Below, one piece after another: positions 45,392 through 59,460 of a stretch of DNA of 64,000 nucleotides (position 1 is the stretch's first letter; each line of letters begins with the position of its first letter). The stretch is from Tanytarsus gracilentus (Eukaryota; Arthropoda; Insecta; Diptera; Chironomidae): positions 62,001 to 126,000 of the forward strand of contig JAXRKN010000023.1 in NCBI GenBank assembly GCA_038502055.1, in the 5' to 3' direction. The position numbers were made by a program, and so were the translations under genes. The notes under the pieces were generated by a model. It had not been told where the DNA came from and searched no databases. It worked only from the letters and a program-made list of their open reading frames with translations.

Positions 45392-45779
45392 ATGTTTCAA
45401 AACCCACCAGTGGGTTTTGCCGCGTAACCCAACATATCAAATCAGTATTTTTTTTAGTTGTGAATGGCAGTTCTGACCGACCATGATGGACATTCTTCGA
45501 AAAACATCAATGCCAATCGATTCCTGATCCAATCACGAGTTCAACGACACACATATAAGAGAAAATTTGTATGAAAAATGGACATTATGGCCGTCCGTGG
45601 CGCGACCTATGGTTATGACTCGAAAAATTCTTAGTTCCTGCACATAAAGACCCTCAGAGCTACCACCTGGCAACAACTAGAAGTCTCTAGGTAGCTCAGG
45701 GGCTGAGATATCGATGGAACAGAGAGACGGACGGAAAGATGAGTATATAAGCGTTACCACAACTTTGTTGGGTTACGCT
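45392..45779 (+). mobile_element. Repeat family A, copy with both hairpin ends (A8)
   Basis: This 388-bp copy begins ATGTTTCAAAACCCACCAGT (AAAACCCAC-CA-GTGGGTTTT, perfect 9-bp arms), continues with GCCGCGTAACCCAAC, and ends AGCGTTACCACAACTTTG then TTGGGTTACGC. GCGTAACCCAAC near the left end and GTTGGGTTACGC at the right end are inverted copies. It lacks part of the left-half sequence of the 12727-13193 copy and has no coding frame. It is the best single guide to the family's termini. Confidence 0.85.
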
Positions 45780-46803
45780 AAAAAAATTGTAATGCAAGAC
45801 GAGATTCACTTGTTCATTAAAGATATTATCTATATCCTATTTTGGAATTAAACTCCACAAATGTGTGCTCGGCATGAAAGACACTTGACTTTCTGTATTT
45901 GCTCGCTTGATTAACGAAAGAAGATTTGAAGAAGACACTCGGTGGAGAGAAAGTCAACACTCGGCAAAAATTCAATTGATTCTTCACGTAATTAAATTTT
46001 CACAAATGGAAATTCACTTCGGTTGTGTAAAATTTACTCTGTAATGTATGGAAGAGATCCACAACACAGTTTTTGATACATTGAGAGGAGATAAATTAAA
46101 GTGTTTTATATTGGATTATTTTTCCCTTTTTCAAAAATAAAATAGGTAATGCATTATAATTTTTAAATTTTAGATTTTTTTGTAAAATTTACCAACACTT
46201 TTTTAGTCACATATAAAAATGCGCTTTTCACCCACTACAACTCTCTTTACAAAATTCAACGTCGTCTAGCCTCACAAATTAATTTTCTTTTTGCCGAACC
46301 TTATCATTAAATCAACTCGTCTACTGCTGCCTTAAAGTTACACATCATTCAATAACATCTTGTAGCTCTATAGCAACTCAAACTCACCCGACATCTTGTT
46401 GAGAAAAATTTTCGAGATACACTTATGAGAACAGAATGAGACGTTAAAGCGTATGTTTTTGTATATTGTGCTCTCGTGAATAATTTCCGATTCATTAATA
46501 AGCGGTGGGGGAATTGGCAGTTTTAAATGCATAAGAGCATCTTAAAAGATCTCTTTATTGATCTTTTCCGGCAGAAAATGAAATTTCAGTTACCCGATGA
46601 TGATTATTGATGTCTTTGTGATGTTCTGGGATTAATTGAGGGCAATAATAGATAATCACACGTCAAATGAGGCGAAGAAAGACAAATCATGGCCATCAAA
46701 GGTTTTAGACCTTCTTCTCAAAAATCTACGAAGTGAGACCCTTTTAAATGCTTCAAAATAATTTTTCCTTAATAAAAAATCAGACAGCTCGAGAGAAATA
46801 AAT

Positions 46804-46955
46804 ATGTTTCAAAACCCACTCGTGGGTGTTGCTGTGTAACATCGTATCAGATCAGTATTTGAAAATCAAGTGCATAAAAAAATCAGTTTAAGTCAATCCG
46901 GATATTTTGGTTAATTCAAACAGTTATAGCTTTAAAAATAAGTTTAGTAAACAAA
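46804..46955 (+). repeat. Repeat family A, left-end fragment (A9)
   Basis: It begins ATGTTTCAAAACCCACTCGT, continues ATCGTATCAGATCAGTATTT and AATCAAGTGCATAAAAAA, and stops after TTATAGCTTTAAAAATAAG. The right-half sequence is absent. It is closely similar to 59308-59460. Confidence 0.85.
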
Positions 46956-47100
46956 TATAACCGCAAAAGTTCGCTCGCACTCATTTGTAATTCAATGTGC
47001 ATTACTAAAACTGCTGATGTTACCGACAAAAAAGTTTTTATCTTGCTTACAATGTGGAAAAAAGTCTTCGTGTCTGTCTTGTAATTTTTTATATACCTCA

Positions 47101-47115
47101 CCCTCGTAGCACAAC
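47101..47115 (+). repeat. Isolated end of the CCCTCGTAGC TIR family
   Basis: CCCTCGTAGCACAAC matches the outer end of the 21184-21539 element. No opposite end was found nearby, so it is a relic or a chance 15-base match. Confidence 0.45.
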
Positions 47116-47599
47116 AAATAATTCTTTCTTTCTGCAAATAATTAATTCAACAACAATAAACACAATGGTCGACAATTAAACGAGAGTTCTTGAATGTAAC
47201 CACATAGAAATTTAAATGGCAACCAATTAAATGCTAATAACATTTATTAAAAGCTATTATTATTGGACATCATACTACCTTTGGGCATCGTTGTGTTTAG
47301 TATTAAGATGTGATTGCAATGGGTGAACTAATTGATTTTTATTAAAAATAATTTAAGGAGCTATTTTTGTCTAATAAGTGGATCCAACTTAATGTTTTTA
47401 GGGTGAGTTTCTGAATATAATTAAAAAAATGTTTAAGTAAAAACGTTGCTGAAGAAATGGGTGCAAAATATTTTTTTGGGAGACGGAAAAGAAAAATTAA
47501 TTTTTAGGCATACCTCAAAATTAGGGGCGTGTTTGAGATGGATGTCACACCAAAAACTTAATTGAGTATAATTATTCAAGTTAAGAAATTTTAATAGTT

Positions 47600-47760
47600 T
47601 TTAGTACAACCAATCAACTAGGTAGTAACACTTTTATGCTTCTGTGCATCTGTTCCTTCGAGATCTCGGCCGCTGAGTGCTCTAAATTAGCCCATTTAAG
47701 AATTTTTTAGGTCATGACCATGGGTTGTGCCACGGAAATTTTCTCTTAACCTTGGCCCTT
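47600..47760 (-). repeat. Repeat family A, degenerate right-half relic (A10)
   Basis: In minus orientation it matches the right half of the family: GGTCATGACCTAAAAAATTC, CAGCGGCCGAGATCTCGAAG and the GTGTTACTACC ending. It is considerably diverged. Confidence 0.65.
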
Positions 47761-50700
47761 GATTGGATGTTTTTAATTATTCTAAAAATCTAAATCTTTT
47801 TTATTTTTTTCCTAATTATTATTTTTTCAATTTGGTAATAAAATTATTATACTTTAAAAATGACTTGTCATGCTCTCCATCAACCCCTTTCCATTCCCAA
47901 AAATATTATGCACAAGTTTTTAGGACACTCTCATTTTTTTGTGTCGCTATAATTAAAAAAACTAATGAATTAATTACATTAACACATCAATTTTGATTAA
48001 AATTCTTTCCCTCATTGTGATTCGATTGAGTCATATAATTCTCTCGCCATCAAAAGAGTTAATTAATAACATCATCAAGACAGAGTTTAGCATGTCAGAG
48101 AGGATTAACCCGTCTCAAAAATGATTCTCGAACTACTTAATATAACAATGTGCGGTGAGCACCTTTTCAACTCGTTCTTCTCCCGAAAAAGTCAAATCAT
48201 GACGGGATGCTTAAACAACCCTCTAACTTCGGCATTGTCTTGAGAGAAATAAATTCAGATTGATTTCGAGATTAACACAGAAGGAATTTCTGAACATAAT
48301 TTTATGCATGATGAAACAATTGAGGCAGAATTTCCTGCTAGTTCAAATCTTTTCTCAACAAGATTGCTCGAGTACTAATTGAGCGTTCTCAATAGAAACA
48401 GCAAGAATGGATACAACAGCATTTTCTTGCTGACGGCATACAACTTGTAATGGTTTATTGTGTATTGGTGTGGCAAGTGAGATGAATGACTTTTTATGTT
48501 TGCTTTTTATGTCAACTACTGGTAAAAAGCGTTCGATCACTGATTGCCTATACTTTTTCCGTCACACTCGCCATGCAGTTTAACACGTTTGATCTAGCTC
48601 ATATAAGACGAGGATGACAAATGGCAAAAAGACCGGAAAAGGAGCAAAAGTGTGCTGAGAAAAAATCAATTGACGACCCTCTATAAAAATGCACAATTTC
48701 CTCTCTATTAAGTGCGCTGCACAATAATACACAATAATTTATACCCGTTTCCACACCATCTTCTTTTTAATATAACCCCGAAGAGAATCGATTTATTATG
48801 AAACGCATTGAAAAATTAATTTTTTGCTATTTCCCCTTGCAAATGAAGCTGTGATACATAACGATATGTGAGAGTGTGTGTGCAAAAGATAAAAGGGATA
48901 GAAAGTGAATCCCATGTGAATTTAATTATAAGTCGTAAATGTGCAATTTTTGCAGTTGGGAAAATTTAAAGTTAAATCCTAATAAAGAGTGATTCAATTT
49001 AATTTCATAGTTTTGTTTTTTAAGATAAAATTTTCATAAAAATTATAAAAACTGAACATGGTCTATGCTTTAAAATTAGAAAAAATTCTTTCAGACCTTG
49101 CAAGATCTACAACCGTGTCTCCCTTTTTATCAGCGTCGTTCACAAGAATTATTTTGTATCTTTTTTCAAGCAATTTATTACCAAATGCTTCTGAATGGCG
49201 TAAAAAACTGAGGGGTTGAGTTCCTTTACGAGCCGTCACAAAACCACAATATCTACACTCAATGATCTATCGTACGGTCCCGCTGAGCAATACCCTTAAA
49301 TGAATATTCTCTAAAATAAAGCCTTACATGTGCGATGATTGGCTTACGATCAGTAAAATGTATTTACACCCAATATTTTATAGTGTCCGAAAAGAAATGA
49401 ACTGTTAACACTGCACTGTTTGATGAACCTTTCATGATAAAAAATTATCTCGCTATTGTTAGCATAAGTCAAGATTTTTCATCAGTCTCAGCATTCAATC
49501 TGTGACTCATTGGAAACATTTAGAATGTATATTTAATTTAATACGCAACGCGTGCCATTTTTTATATTAAAATATACAACTCGCGTAACTTCTCTACATC
49601 TAACCGAAAAAAATATATTTGAGCGTATGCCTTTTAAACAAAATCACACAAAATCATAAAAGTCATAGTTATGAACGTTCATATGAACCCTCTTTTGAGA
49701 ATTTTATTCTCTAATGATCGGCATGAAATGTTATGATGAATTTCAGTCTTCATTGTGTTTGAAGTTTTTTAAATTTTCTTAAAATGAACTAAATTATATC
49801 ATAAACTGATTTTAAAAAATTTCAAACAAATAAATTAAACCCCAGCTGGGCCCAGTAAAAATATCGGTGGTAAAAAATAACTAGGAAACTTAATTTTTTG
49901 ATTTTTTTGAGGAAAATGACATTAAAATTACAAAAGGAGCATTCGCAATGGCAATATTATCAAGTTGAACTTCGAAATAAATTCCTAGGGCTACAAATGT
50001 GTTGAGCACAAATTTAATGTCGAAAATTTTCTTCAAAAAACTTTTTTGTCCTGAGCTTCTGCAGCAGAGTGCAAGGTGGTCTACGAGTTTGTTTTTCTAA
50101 TGCCATATAAACATACCCTCTTGAAACATATGAAAGGGAAGTTTCAACATTGAGGAAGAGAGCGAGGTCAGTGTAGGAAGAAAAAGATAGCATGACATTT
50201 TCACATAATGAAGCCACAAGACTGATTCGAAAATCTAAGACTACGCTCGATTTTACGACACGTTGAACAAAAATAAAAATATATGAAATTCGACTCCTTA
50301 AAGAGCATTTCCAATGGCACTTAAGTTGAAAAGTGGGTAAAATTTATCAACACAAATTTGTCATCGCATGCCAACAGAATTTCTTGAGAAAAAAAGTAGA
50401 AGAGAAACAGCGAGACCCCGAGGTTAGAAGTCTCTTTTTATGATGAAGAGATTTAGATGATAATGATCCCTCGGGGCTGTGCGGGCGATGATTGAGGGTG
50501 TTATCAAAGGAAGTCGAATCTCGGTCTGATAAGGATACTCAATAAAATGTTGTCTGAGGGCGTCTTCGGTGAGATTCATGCAAGGGTTAAGAAGTCACTT
50601 ATAGAAGAAATTTAATGACTTAAAGTGTCTTGAGTGGGCTTTAGAAAGATTGAATGATTTTTTTGGGTCGCTCTTAAAATTTTTATGATGAGGATAAAAA

Positions 50701-53700
50701 TAAATTTTGGTTTAAAAAATTTCCTAATTTAATTTTCAATGTTTTTTAAATTCAAAAATTTTAAATTCGTTAGAAATTCAACTTTCACTCAACAATCATT
50801 ATATTTCCGACTCATCACTTGGTCATGACAGTTGAAAGTCCATCATATTAATTTTAAAAATTCTATTTCGATTCTATTACACACGTTTTGTCGGAAACTT
50901 AAATAATAAAATTTACTCCATTGCATGACTCGAATGCATGACTTCTTTCCACAGTTTAAATAGGAATGAATTTTTTAATTTATTCCTACTGAGGTATTTG
51001 AGATATTTCTAAAATTTCAAACTGCGATGAAAGAACTGAGTTATTTTTCTGCTTTTTTGATATCCAAATCAGTTTCCTGCTTACGTTCCGAATCGAAAAA
51101 ATGCAATCACAAAACGCATTTTTCTTTATTTCATAATTTTTGTAAGAAGTCTAGAAATTGATGAAAGAATAAGAAATTTTTGTTTATTTGTTTGCGTTAT
51201 GAAAGAGAGAAGATGAAAATTTAGTCTAAAGGGCCTTCTTGTGAAAATCAACAGTCATTGTTTGTTATAGCATCACGTTCCTATTAAAAGAATTATATCC
51301 CATTTTAAAACCTAATTCATTTCTTTAAACTGAAATTATATTATTTTCTATAAAATATTCTTCCCTTGATCTGTTAATCCAGAGTCACTTTCTTTTTTCT
51401 CTTTAAAAATTTTCTAAAATCAGTTTACTAGGATAATCTGTTGAATGTGAAAACTCATCTTCCCAGTGCAGTGTTTAAATTAAAGTAGGTTCACTTTTCA
51501 TACCATACTCAAAATTGCCTTCAGGAAAAAGCGCAAAAATTTTATGCATAAAAATTTAGAGGAAAAAATGTTTGATGCTTGTTGGAGACGTTGGTTATAT
51601 AAATAAATTATTTATGTGGCACGGAAATGAGGCTTTTTTGCCAATTTTGCCTTTCCTCACTCCTTCCATAAGATGCGATAAAAAGTCACGAAGCCTTTAT
51701 GAGGCTGAATTACAAATTTTTCCTTTTCTGGGTTCGCTCGTGAAAAATAAAAAATTTTGTTAAACGTCACTCGCAGTTTTTGCATCAAATTTTTAAATTA
51801 AGTTTCATGTTCTGCTGGTTTTGTGTGTGATGAACCTTCATTTAAAAGTGTCAATCAAAAAGCCATAAAAAGTCAAGTTGCAAACCTTAAACCCAATAAT
51901 TAATGAGCTATAAAAATTCTGCACAGCTCAAATTTATTTTTGCGATTTTTCATCCTTTTTGAATCTTATCGTAAAACTTTATTTTTTCGCCATTTGCTGT
52001 TATAAAATAACTTGCTTTTGCAAAAGTTAAATTAATTAAATATGTCAAATGCAAACGTTTAAAATTAAATACGAAGTATTGTCCAAATTCTATTTTTAAG
52101 TTTTTCGAGTCCTATAAATTCAAAAAATGGATTGACCATCCGTTGATGTATTTACAATGCTAAGAAAATCAATTTAAAAATTTTATTCTGTGGAGCTTTT
52201 TGCAATTAGAACCGTGAAACTGAGAACGCGGCTCACAGATAACATTCCCCTTGTTTATAAATTAGTTCCACACAACCAAATCCCATTTTCCCACAGTTTT
52301 TAATCCACCTTACCTTAAATTTTTAACAAACAGAAGCTCTTCGTTGAAATATTTTAATATGTAAATGGTCGTTCACAAAACTAATCAATTCATCTCATCA
52401 ATGGTTCATGCTCCAATAATTGCTTTAAAAAGTGATAGGGGAATTATTAACACAGTTTCTATGTCCGCGGTTCTCAACAAAAAGAAAAACCTTTTGACAT
52501 TTTGTTCCATTTAATCACAAACGACCGAAAAAAAATATTATTATTATTTTTTATTGGACAGCTATCTTAATTAATATATGCGGCACGCTTCACTTCAAAT
52601 AAAATCAAATCTTTTTCTTATTTTCAGTAATAATTATTTTAAATTGAAATGCACTTTCTGTGTCGCACTCACAAGTCACAACCTTTAGAGTTTTTTTATG
52701 ATCGCTCGCGGAGCTACTTTAAATTATTTTTCCAAATGATCTCAACCGTTACGATATCAATCTATCATATTTCATCCAGAACTGAGAATGAGATTAAATT
52801 GTAAGACGTTCTTGATGTGATTTACTTGAATCTCCTTCCGTATTACGTTTCACAAAGAAGAATATTTTCAACAATAAGAATCACTTTAAATTCACAATGC
52901 GTGTACGTAAAAAATATAGTTTTTAAACAAAAAAAGTAGGCACGTCCAGATCCATCAAAATCTAAGCGTTAACTGAATATTGAATTCTTATTGTGAAACA
53001 AATAAAAAAATCATTCGTTGCGTTGAAAAAAACTAGGGTTAAAGAAGAGAGAAAAAAACCTTTAACATCTGCTCATCGCGTCATATATAGAAAGAGAACT
53101 TTAAAGAGGAACTTATGAGGACGGAGAGTGCACGTTTTCATTGCTGTGAGAAAAACGTAAAAAAAATTAACCCTCCTTCGTGGTATGTCCTCAAAAAAGA
53201 GAACTGAGAGAGTTCTCATTTTTCTCTCAGAGAGTGAAATAAAAGTTTTAAGAGAGTGAAAAAGTTTAGTACAAGAGAGCGAGATTTTTATAAAATGAGA
53301 GGGTTCTTAAAATGCACAGCAAATTCTGTTATTTTTTAATATTTCTTTTTTTCAATTGCGTCGTTAAAATTTTGAGTCTCATATATAAATTTTACTTTAT
53401 TTTTTTCTTCCAGTTTTGTTATCCTTAATTTTATTCATATGACGGCTTCTTAAAAAAGAGGAAAAAAATGTAAAAATCCTTTCGATAAAGCATCTTTCAC
53501 AATGCGAGTCGACTGTAGTGAAATTATTGTTTCACCAACGCTGTTACGTTTGTCAAATAGTGTGAATGTTAAAAAGAAAAACTTTTTCGTAGATCATGAT
53601 TTATTGCTGAGTTTTCATCGTATTGTATTGTATTTTTCAAATAAAAAGAAATTATTTCTTATGTTCAAAGTACGAGTTCTTGTATGAGCTGCGATTTTGA

Positions 53701-56700
53701 ATTATTTGGATCACTTTCGAACAGTGTTAAAATCAACTTTTTGAAAATTTTTAATTTTTAAACGTTTACTTTTTCAAATTTTTTACACATGCCAAACTCA
53801 CCTTCAAAAATCCAACAGAGCTTCTTATTAACAAAATACTTTTTGAAATTAATTACATTCCTATAAAAATGCACATTGTGAGGAAATATGTGGCTTTTTG
53901 GGACAGCGGTGCGCCTCATGTGATTGTTTTATGGCGAACAGTCGAAAGCGAAAAAGGAAATCAAATTACACGCTCTTGGATTTAATAATTATGGAATATT
54001 AATTTAAATGTTATAATGTAAATAACGTGGTGATGATCTGAAGGGGTCAACCACTCGGGAATGTGATAATTTTTTTTAAATATAATATGATTATAACTTA
54101 CCCTCACCACCGGCCAGTACCACAAATTTATTTTATTATCAACAAACGTATTATGATAATGTTCCTTTTCCCATTAGTCTAATGCACTGTTATCTTTTGC
54201 CGACCGACCATAGTTTTCGGTTCGATGCGTGCTATTGAATAAAATGGAATCAACGCCATTGCAATTAATTCGATATTATGCGATGAATTTTTAATCAACT
54301 CCATTGATTATTGATTATTGTTTACAGTCATGTCGATATTTCAATTAGTATTTCTGAATAAATTCTCGAAAATTTAATTCCATATTTGGACAAAAATATT
54401 ATTGTGTGATAATGTCAAATAATTAAGTGATATTTGGAATTTCGTAGCGACAATACAATTTAATTTGGTGTTCAAATAGTTTTTATAGACTTTATTTTAA
54501 TTAATTATTTTTCAAGTGATTCCAAAAAAAAAATTAATCGTGACAAAATTTTTAATTTTCTTAGTTCTCCAATCAAAACTTAATCAGAGTACAATTTCAC
54601 TGAGCATCAGCAGTAATGAGAAATTTTATAACAACTAACATTGTCATGTTTTAGAAAGACTTTCATCGCGTCATTCGCATTACCCATTCCGCAGATCGCA
54701 TCATATTCCATTTCCACAATACAGCAATGCGACTTCGCGTACATTGAGAAAAACAAAAAAGTTTCACTCGCATCTCCAAGGTGTGACTGCAGGAGAATAA
54801 AATTGCTCCCGTAATCGCATTACATGAAGTATGCTGCTAATATTTTTATCCGTCTCTCCATGTTTTCACCACCTTCACCCAAAGAAAAGTTTTACAATAA
54901 TATTTTAAAAATATGGCTATGCTATAATTAAGATCCAAACTCTTGCAAGCAAGTTCTCTTCCAGTCTTCGGTGAATCTTTTAAAACGCGTCTGAAAATGC
55001 GATGAAATTAACATATCTAAAATTGTTTATCCACATAATAACACATAATTGAAATGAAGAAGAGATTCATAATCACATTATTATGGCGCAAACCAAAGCA
55101 ACTATTTACATGCAAATTTTTGTTTCTCAAACAGATTGTGTGCCACTTAACAATGCAATATGGCAGAATTTAATCTCGCTCTAAGAAATTTTATATTAAT
55201 ACTAAAAAGGAGAAAAAAATGTCATTTGAATTTTTTGCTATGAGCTGAAATTTTGGTTCTTTCTCATTTATGCAATTAATTTCGTTTTGTTTCAAAATTG
55301 CTAGTATAGTAAACGAAAAAAAATCCTGTGAAGTTCATTATTACAGAAATAATTGCACAACGTTAAATTCTTTAGAATTGATGTAAAAAAACAAGTTGAA
55401 GCAATTGGTACAGTCAGAATTTTTTCTTTAATTAAAAAAATATGGTGAGAATATTTCAGAGAATAAAGTTAATGAACGTTGTAATAGAAATTTTTTCAAG
55501 TAACCAAGATGAAGCTTTCAATCAGAGATATCAAAAAATAATAATAATTCAGTAATTCGGTAATAAATCATCGATTCACATTCTCGTTAAAGGTACAGCA
55601 GTACGATAAATTTCCTCCAACTCAAACCTCCGTACATGTAAGGTGTAAAATTCTCAATACATCTAATTTAAATTTCTTATACCCTCGGAAAAAACTTCTC
55701 AAACCTCTTTAGAATTTAAATTATAACAGATTTTTTTCTAAAAATAAGTAGAGCAAAATTTAAATTGCAGCGATAAGGAGAAAGGATTTTTATTTTACCT
55801 ACCTCACCTTTTCACCTTTCTTCCTGCTTTTTTTCAACTCGCCGGTACATAAGTAAAAATGTCCAAAATAATAGAGTAGCAGAAAAGCCAAAAAGGCAAG
55901 TTCACAAACAAAACACAGAGTAAAAAGTTTCCATCTCTCTCTCGCTCGACCTCTCGTAAATCATTAAAGTAAATAATTTTTTATATTTCAAACAGTTTAA
56001 AAGAAAATACATGCGGTGGTTCATGCAAACAATTCTTTCAGTATCCTGCAGACATTGAAAAACCTTTTTACTTGAGATTTATGGTGAATTGTTAATACTT
56101 CACTCTGTTTTCACTTATTACTAAATAAAAAAGAATTTACTTGAATCAAGAATTCGCTTCCATTCTTCGCATCTACTTTTATTTCTATTCATGTGAACTG
56201 AAGAGTTCTTCACGGGCACCTTGAATACTTTAAGCCATAAGTCGAGTGATTTTCATGCATATTCACAATGTGCTGAACAGTCTTGCAATGGTTTTTGTGG
56301 CTTTCTCATAGAATTTTTCGTAGAAAATATTTTTTCCATGGAAATTTCTTTCGGTCAACGACTTATAAGTTATAACACGAAAAAGTTTAGTCGAGAAAGT
56401 AAATTTAAAAATATCTTTTAATTAGCGAAAAACATTCACGGAAAAGCCAATTGATATTTGATTTTCATCCGGTCAGTCTCAAAAATTTTTTTCACTCAGC
56501 TTACATTAAGTTTTGAGAGGATAAAATCCTCTGCATGCTTAGCTAAACTTTTTATGGACCATTTTTCTTCATTTTCTTTAACGACATTGAAAATTGTTTT
56601 GCTTACGCATATTGCTCACTCCACACGACGGTATCGTCAATGGCAAAGTCTCTTGCCGATCGCATTTTCAAATAAACTCTACAATAAACTTTTTTCTGTA

Positions 56701-59307
56701 AATGAATTTCCTCAAGATTACTCCCAGATACAGACAGTAAAATCTAACGTGAAGAAGAATATTTAAAAACAATTTCCTCAAAAAAGAGCTGATTATGTCT
56801 CAAGCACATTTTCGAAAAAAGGCAAAAACCAGAAGAATAATGAGCAAAGTTGGATAGACAAATTTTCATCATAAAGCATTAATTGCATCAGTAATCAAAG
56901 CTAAGAAGATGAGCAACAACAACTCACTCGGACTTAATTAAATTAACTGAGTTGGAGGAGCGAAATGAATGAAATTAATCAGAGGTAGGGGTTCTTCGGT
57001 AAAAATCCGTTTTTACCAGACTTTTTTTCACCGATTTTACCGAAAAATTCGGTAAATTTTTTAGTAAAAGATACTAAAAAACATGATAATTTTAACACTT
57101 TTTTAAAAAATATTTTAACTTTTTCTTTACATTTTTCGAACTCTATGAGAAAAAGTAAAAATCAAACGTATATGACTACGTAAAAAGTAGCTGAAAAGTT
57201 TAACCGAAGATGTGAAATGATTTTGTAGGCCTCAGATTTCTTTAAGCAATATAAATTATTACTTAGAAAAGAAAAACATTTAAAATTTAGATGTAAACTT
57301 AATCAATTTAAATTTTCAACTTTTTTCAATGATAATTTCCATTTTCAACCTCAAGCATCACATTAAAACAATAAAAATTAATTTAAACTTTTAAGCTGCA
57401 TTTTCTACTGTACAATCCATTATTTGCAAGTAATTAAGATATAATGTAAAAATTATCTTTTTCTAAAGTACAGTGTGAGCATAATGCCAAAAGCCAGAAG
57501 CCACCTAATTAGGGAAAGAGCTTAATTTTTGAGAAAATGAAGAATCGTGCGGTTGCTCCTGAGGGGCGAGTAATAAAAACTTTTATTATTTTTCACTTTA
57601 TCAGTCGAAAGAAAAACATGATTTATCAATTAAGAAAAACATTTACAAACAATAAAAGAGAGTGAGAAGGAGAAAGATGGTGAACATAATTATTAATGAT
57701 AAATATCATTATTATATCATTAACCTGCAATCTCTTCCCACTTTTGTCTATCAAACCTTATGTGCGCTGTTGCTCTTTCACATGTGAATGTTGATATAAT
57801 CTTAATTTAGTATATCTACAACACATTGCGTGCTTTTATTTCAGCAATTTTCATGCCTGCACTCTAATATGTTTTCTGAATGGGGCGGGAAGCACTACTT
57901 AAAACCTTAAATGACTTAAATTTATTATTGTATTTTAGTGAAATTTAAGTGATTTCAGTAGTTTTTTTAGCGTTAAATGCACCCTTTTTTGTTTCACCAT
58001 TTTGAAGAATAAATTAAACGGTATACAATGTTAAGGATTAAATAGAAAATTCAAAATAAGAAGACGCAAAAACTCGTTTAGATTTCTAATTCATTCTGTT
58101 GTGCAAAACGAGTTTCTCATTGTGACAATTTTAGAGAAAAAGATAGAAGGGTTTAACGCTCCTTTAAAGCGCTTCCAGTTGGAATATTAAATGTCACAAA
58201 AATCTCCAGGAATGATTTATTGCGAAGTAGTTTTTTTTATCTTAGACTTGCGTCTTAAGTTTTTTAATCTTTTGATTTTCAGCTGCATTGCCATTAAAAA
58301 ATTAATCTTCGATACCCAGAATAAAAACATTGGTGAGTTTCTAGAGTTAATTTATCGATAAACGACTTAGCAAATCGCAATTAATGAAATTAAATTTTCT
58401 TCGGAACATGGCGTGGAACGAAAATTTACAAATGAAAAAAGAAAAGAATAAATTGAAGAAGGTGAATTAGCAATTCTAATCGCATTAGTGTGTCCATTTG
58501 CGTCAAGATAAGCATTAAAAAGAAAGCACGCATTGGATATAAATTAATTTCGATTCCAAAATTAAAATTTTTACGTGCGCAACATGATTATCGAGAAAGC
58601 GTCTTAAAGGGCTTTTCAAGTGCCAACTAGTTAACAGTTATATTTAATTAATTAAATTTTTTGCCCATGCAACTGACCCATCTATAATTTACAATTCAAT
58701 TAACGAATTTTGTGTGTCAATACACTCGAGAATACATTTTACAATCTCAAGATTTTACCCTTTCACTAAATACACGAGCATTGTTTGTCGTGAATTTAAA
58801 GCACAGCAAATGACAAATTGTTACAAAGTGGAAGTGTGGCAACAGCGATGTCAAGAAGAAAAACTTTGAGATGAAGCGAAAGCGCCCCTATTTCGTGATG
58901 ATGGTAAATCATTATTCTTGTTGTTTGGGCTTCAACCAGCACATTGCAGAAGCCATTGAATGATGGATGAATGGCTCTATTCAAGTTTAGTGACGGAAAA
59001 ATATTTTTGTGTGTGAATTTTATGGCATGACAAATAGTTGATAATGGTGAAGAAATTTATAAATCCTTCTTAATGATCCAAGAAAAAAGCAATCGATAAT
59101 ATCGCAAGGACTAGTGCAGGCTGAGGGGAAGAAAATATAAAATTTGATTTCAATATTTTACATCATTTAAATTTTTAAATTGAAGTTTTGAATTTTAAAT
59201 ATGTTTTTATTGGGATTGTTTCAGGGGGCATGGAACTCCCATTAAAATATAAATTCACATATAAATTTAAAATTTAAATAGGTAAAAAAATTTATATACA
59301 TAAAAAA

Positions 59308-59460
59308 ATGTTTTAAAACCCACCAATGGGTGTTGCTGCGTAACCCATCGTATCAGATCAGCATTTAAAAATCAAGTGCATAAAAAAATCAGTTTAAGTC
59401 AATCAAGAAATTTTGGTTAATATCAACAGTTATAGCTTTAAAAATAAGTTTAGAGGAAAT
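59308..59460 (+). repeat. Repeat family A, left-end fragment (A11)
   Basis: It starts ATGTTTTAAAACCCACCAAT with GGGTGTTGCTGCGTAACCC, then CATCGTATCAGATCAGCATT and AATCAAGTGCATAAAAAAAT, ending in TTATAGCTTTAAAAATAAG. It has the same extent as 46804-46955, so the two probably represent one truncated subfamily. Confidence 0.85.
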
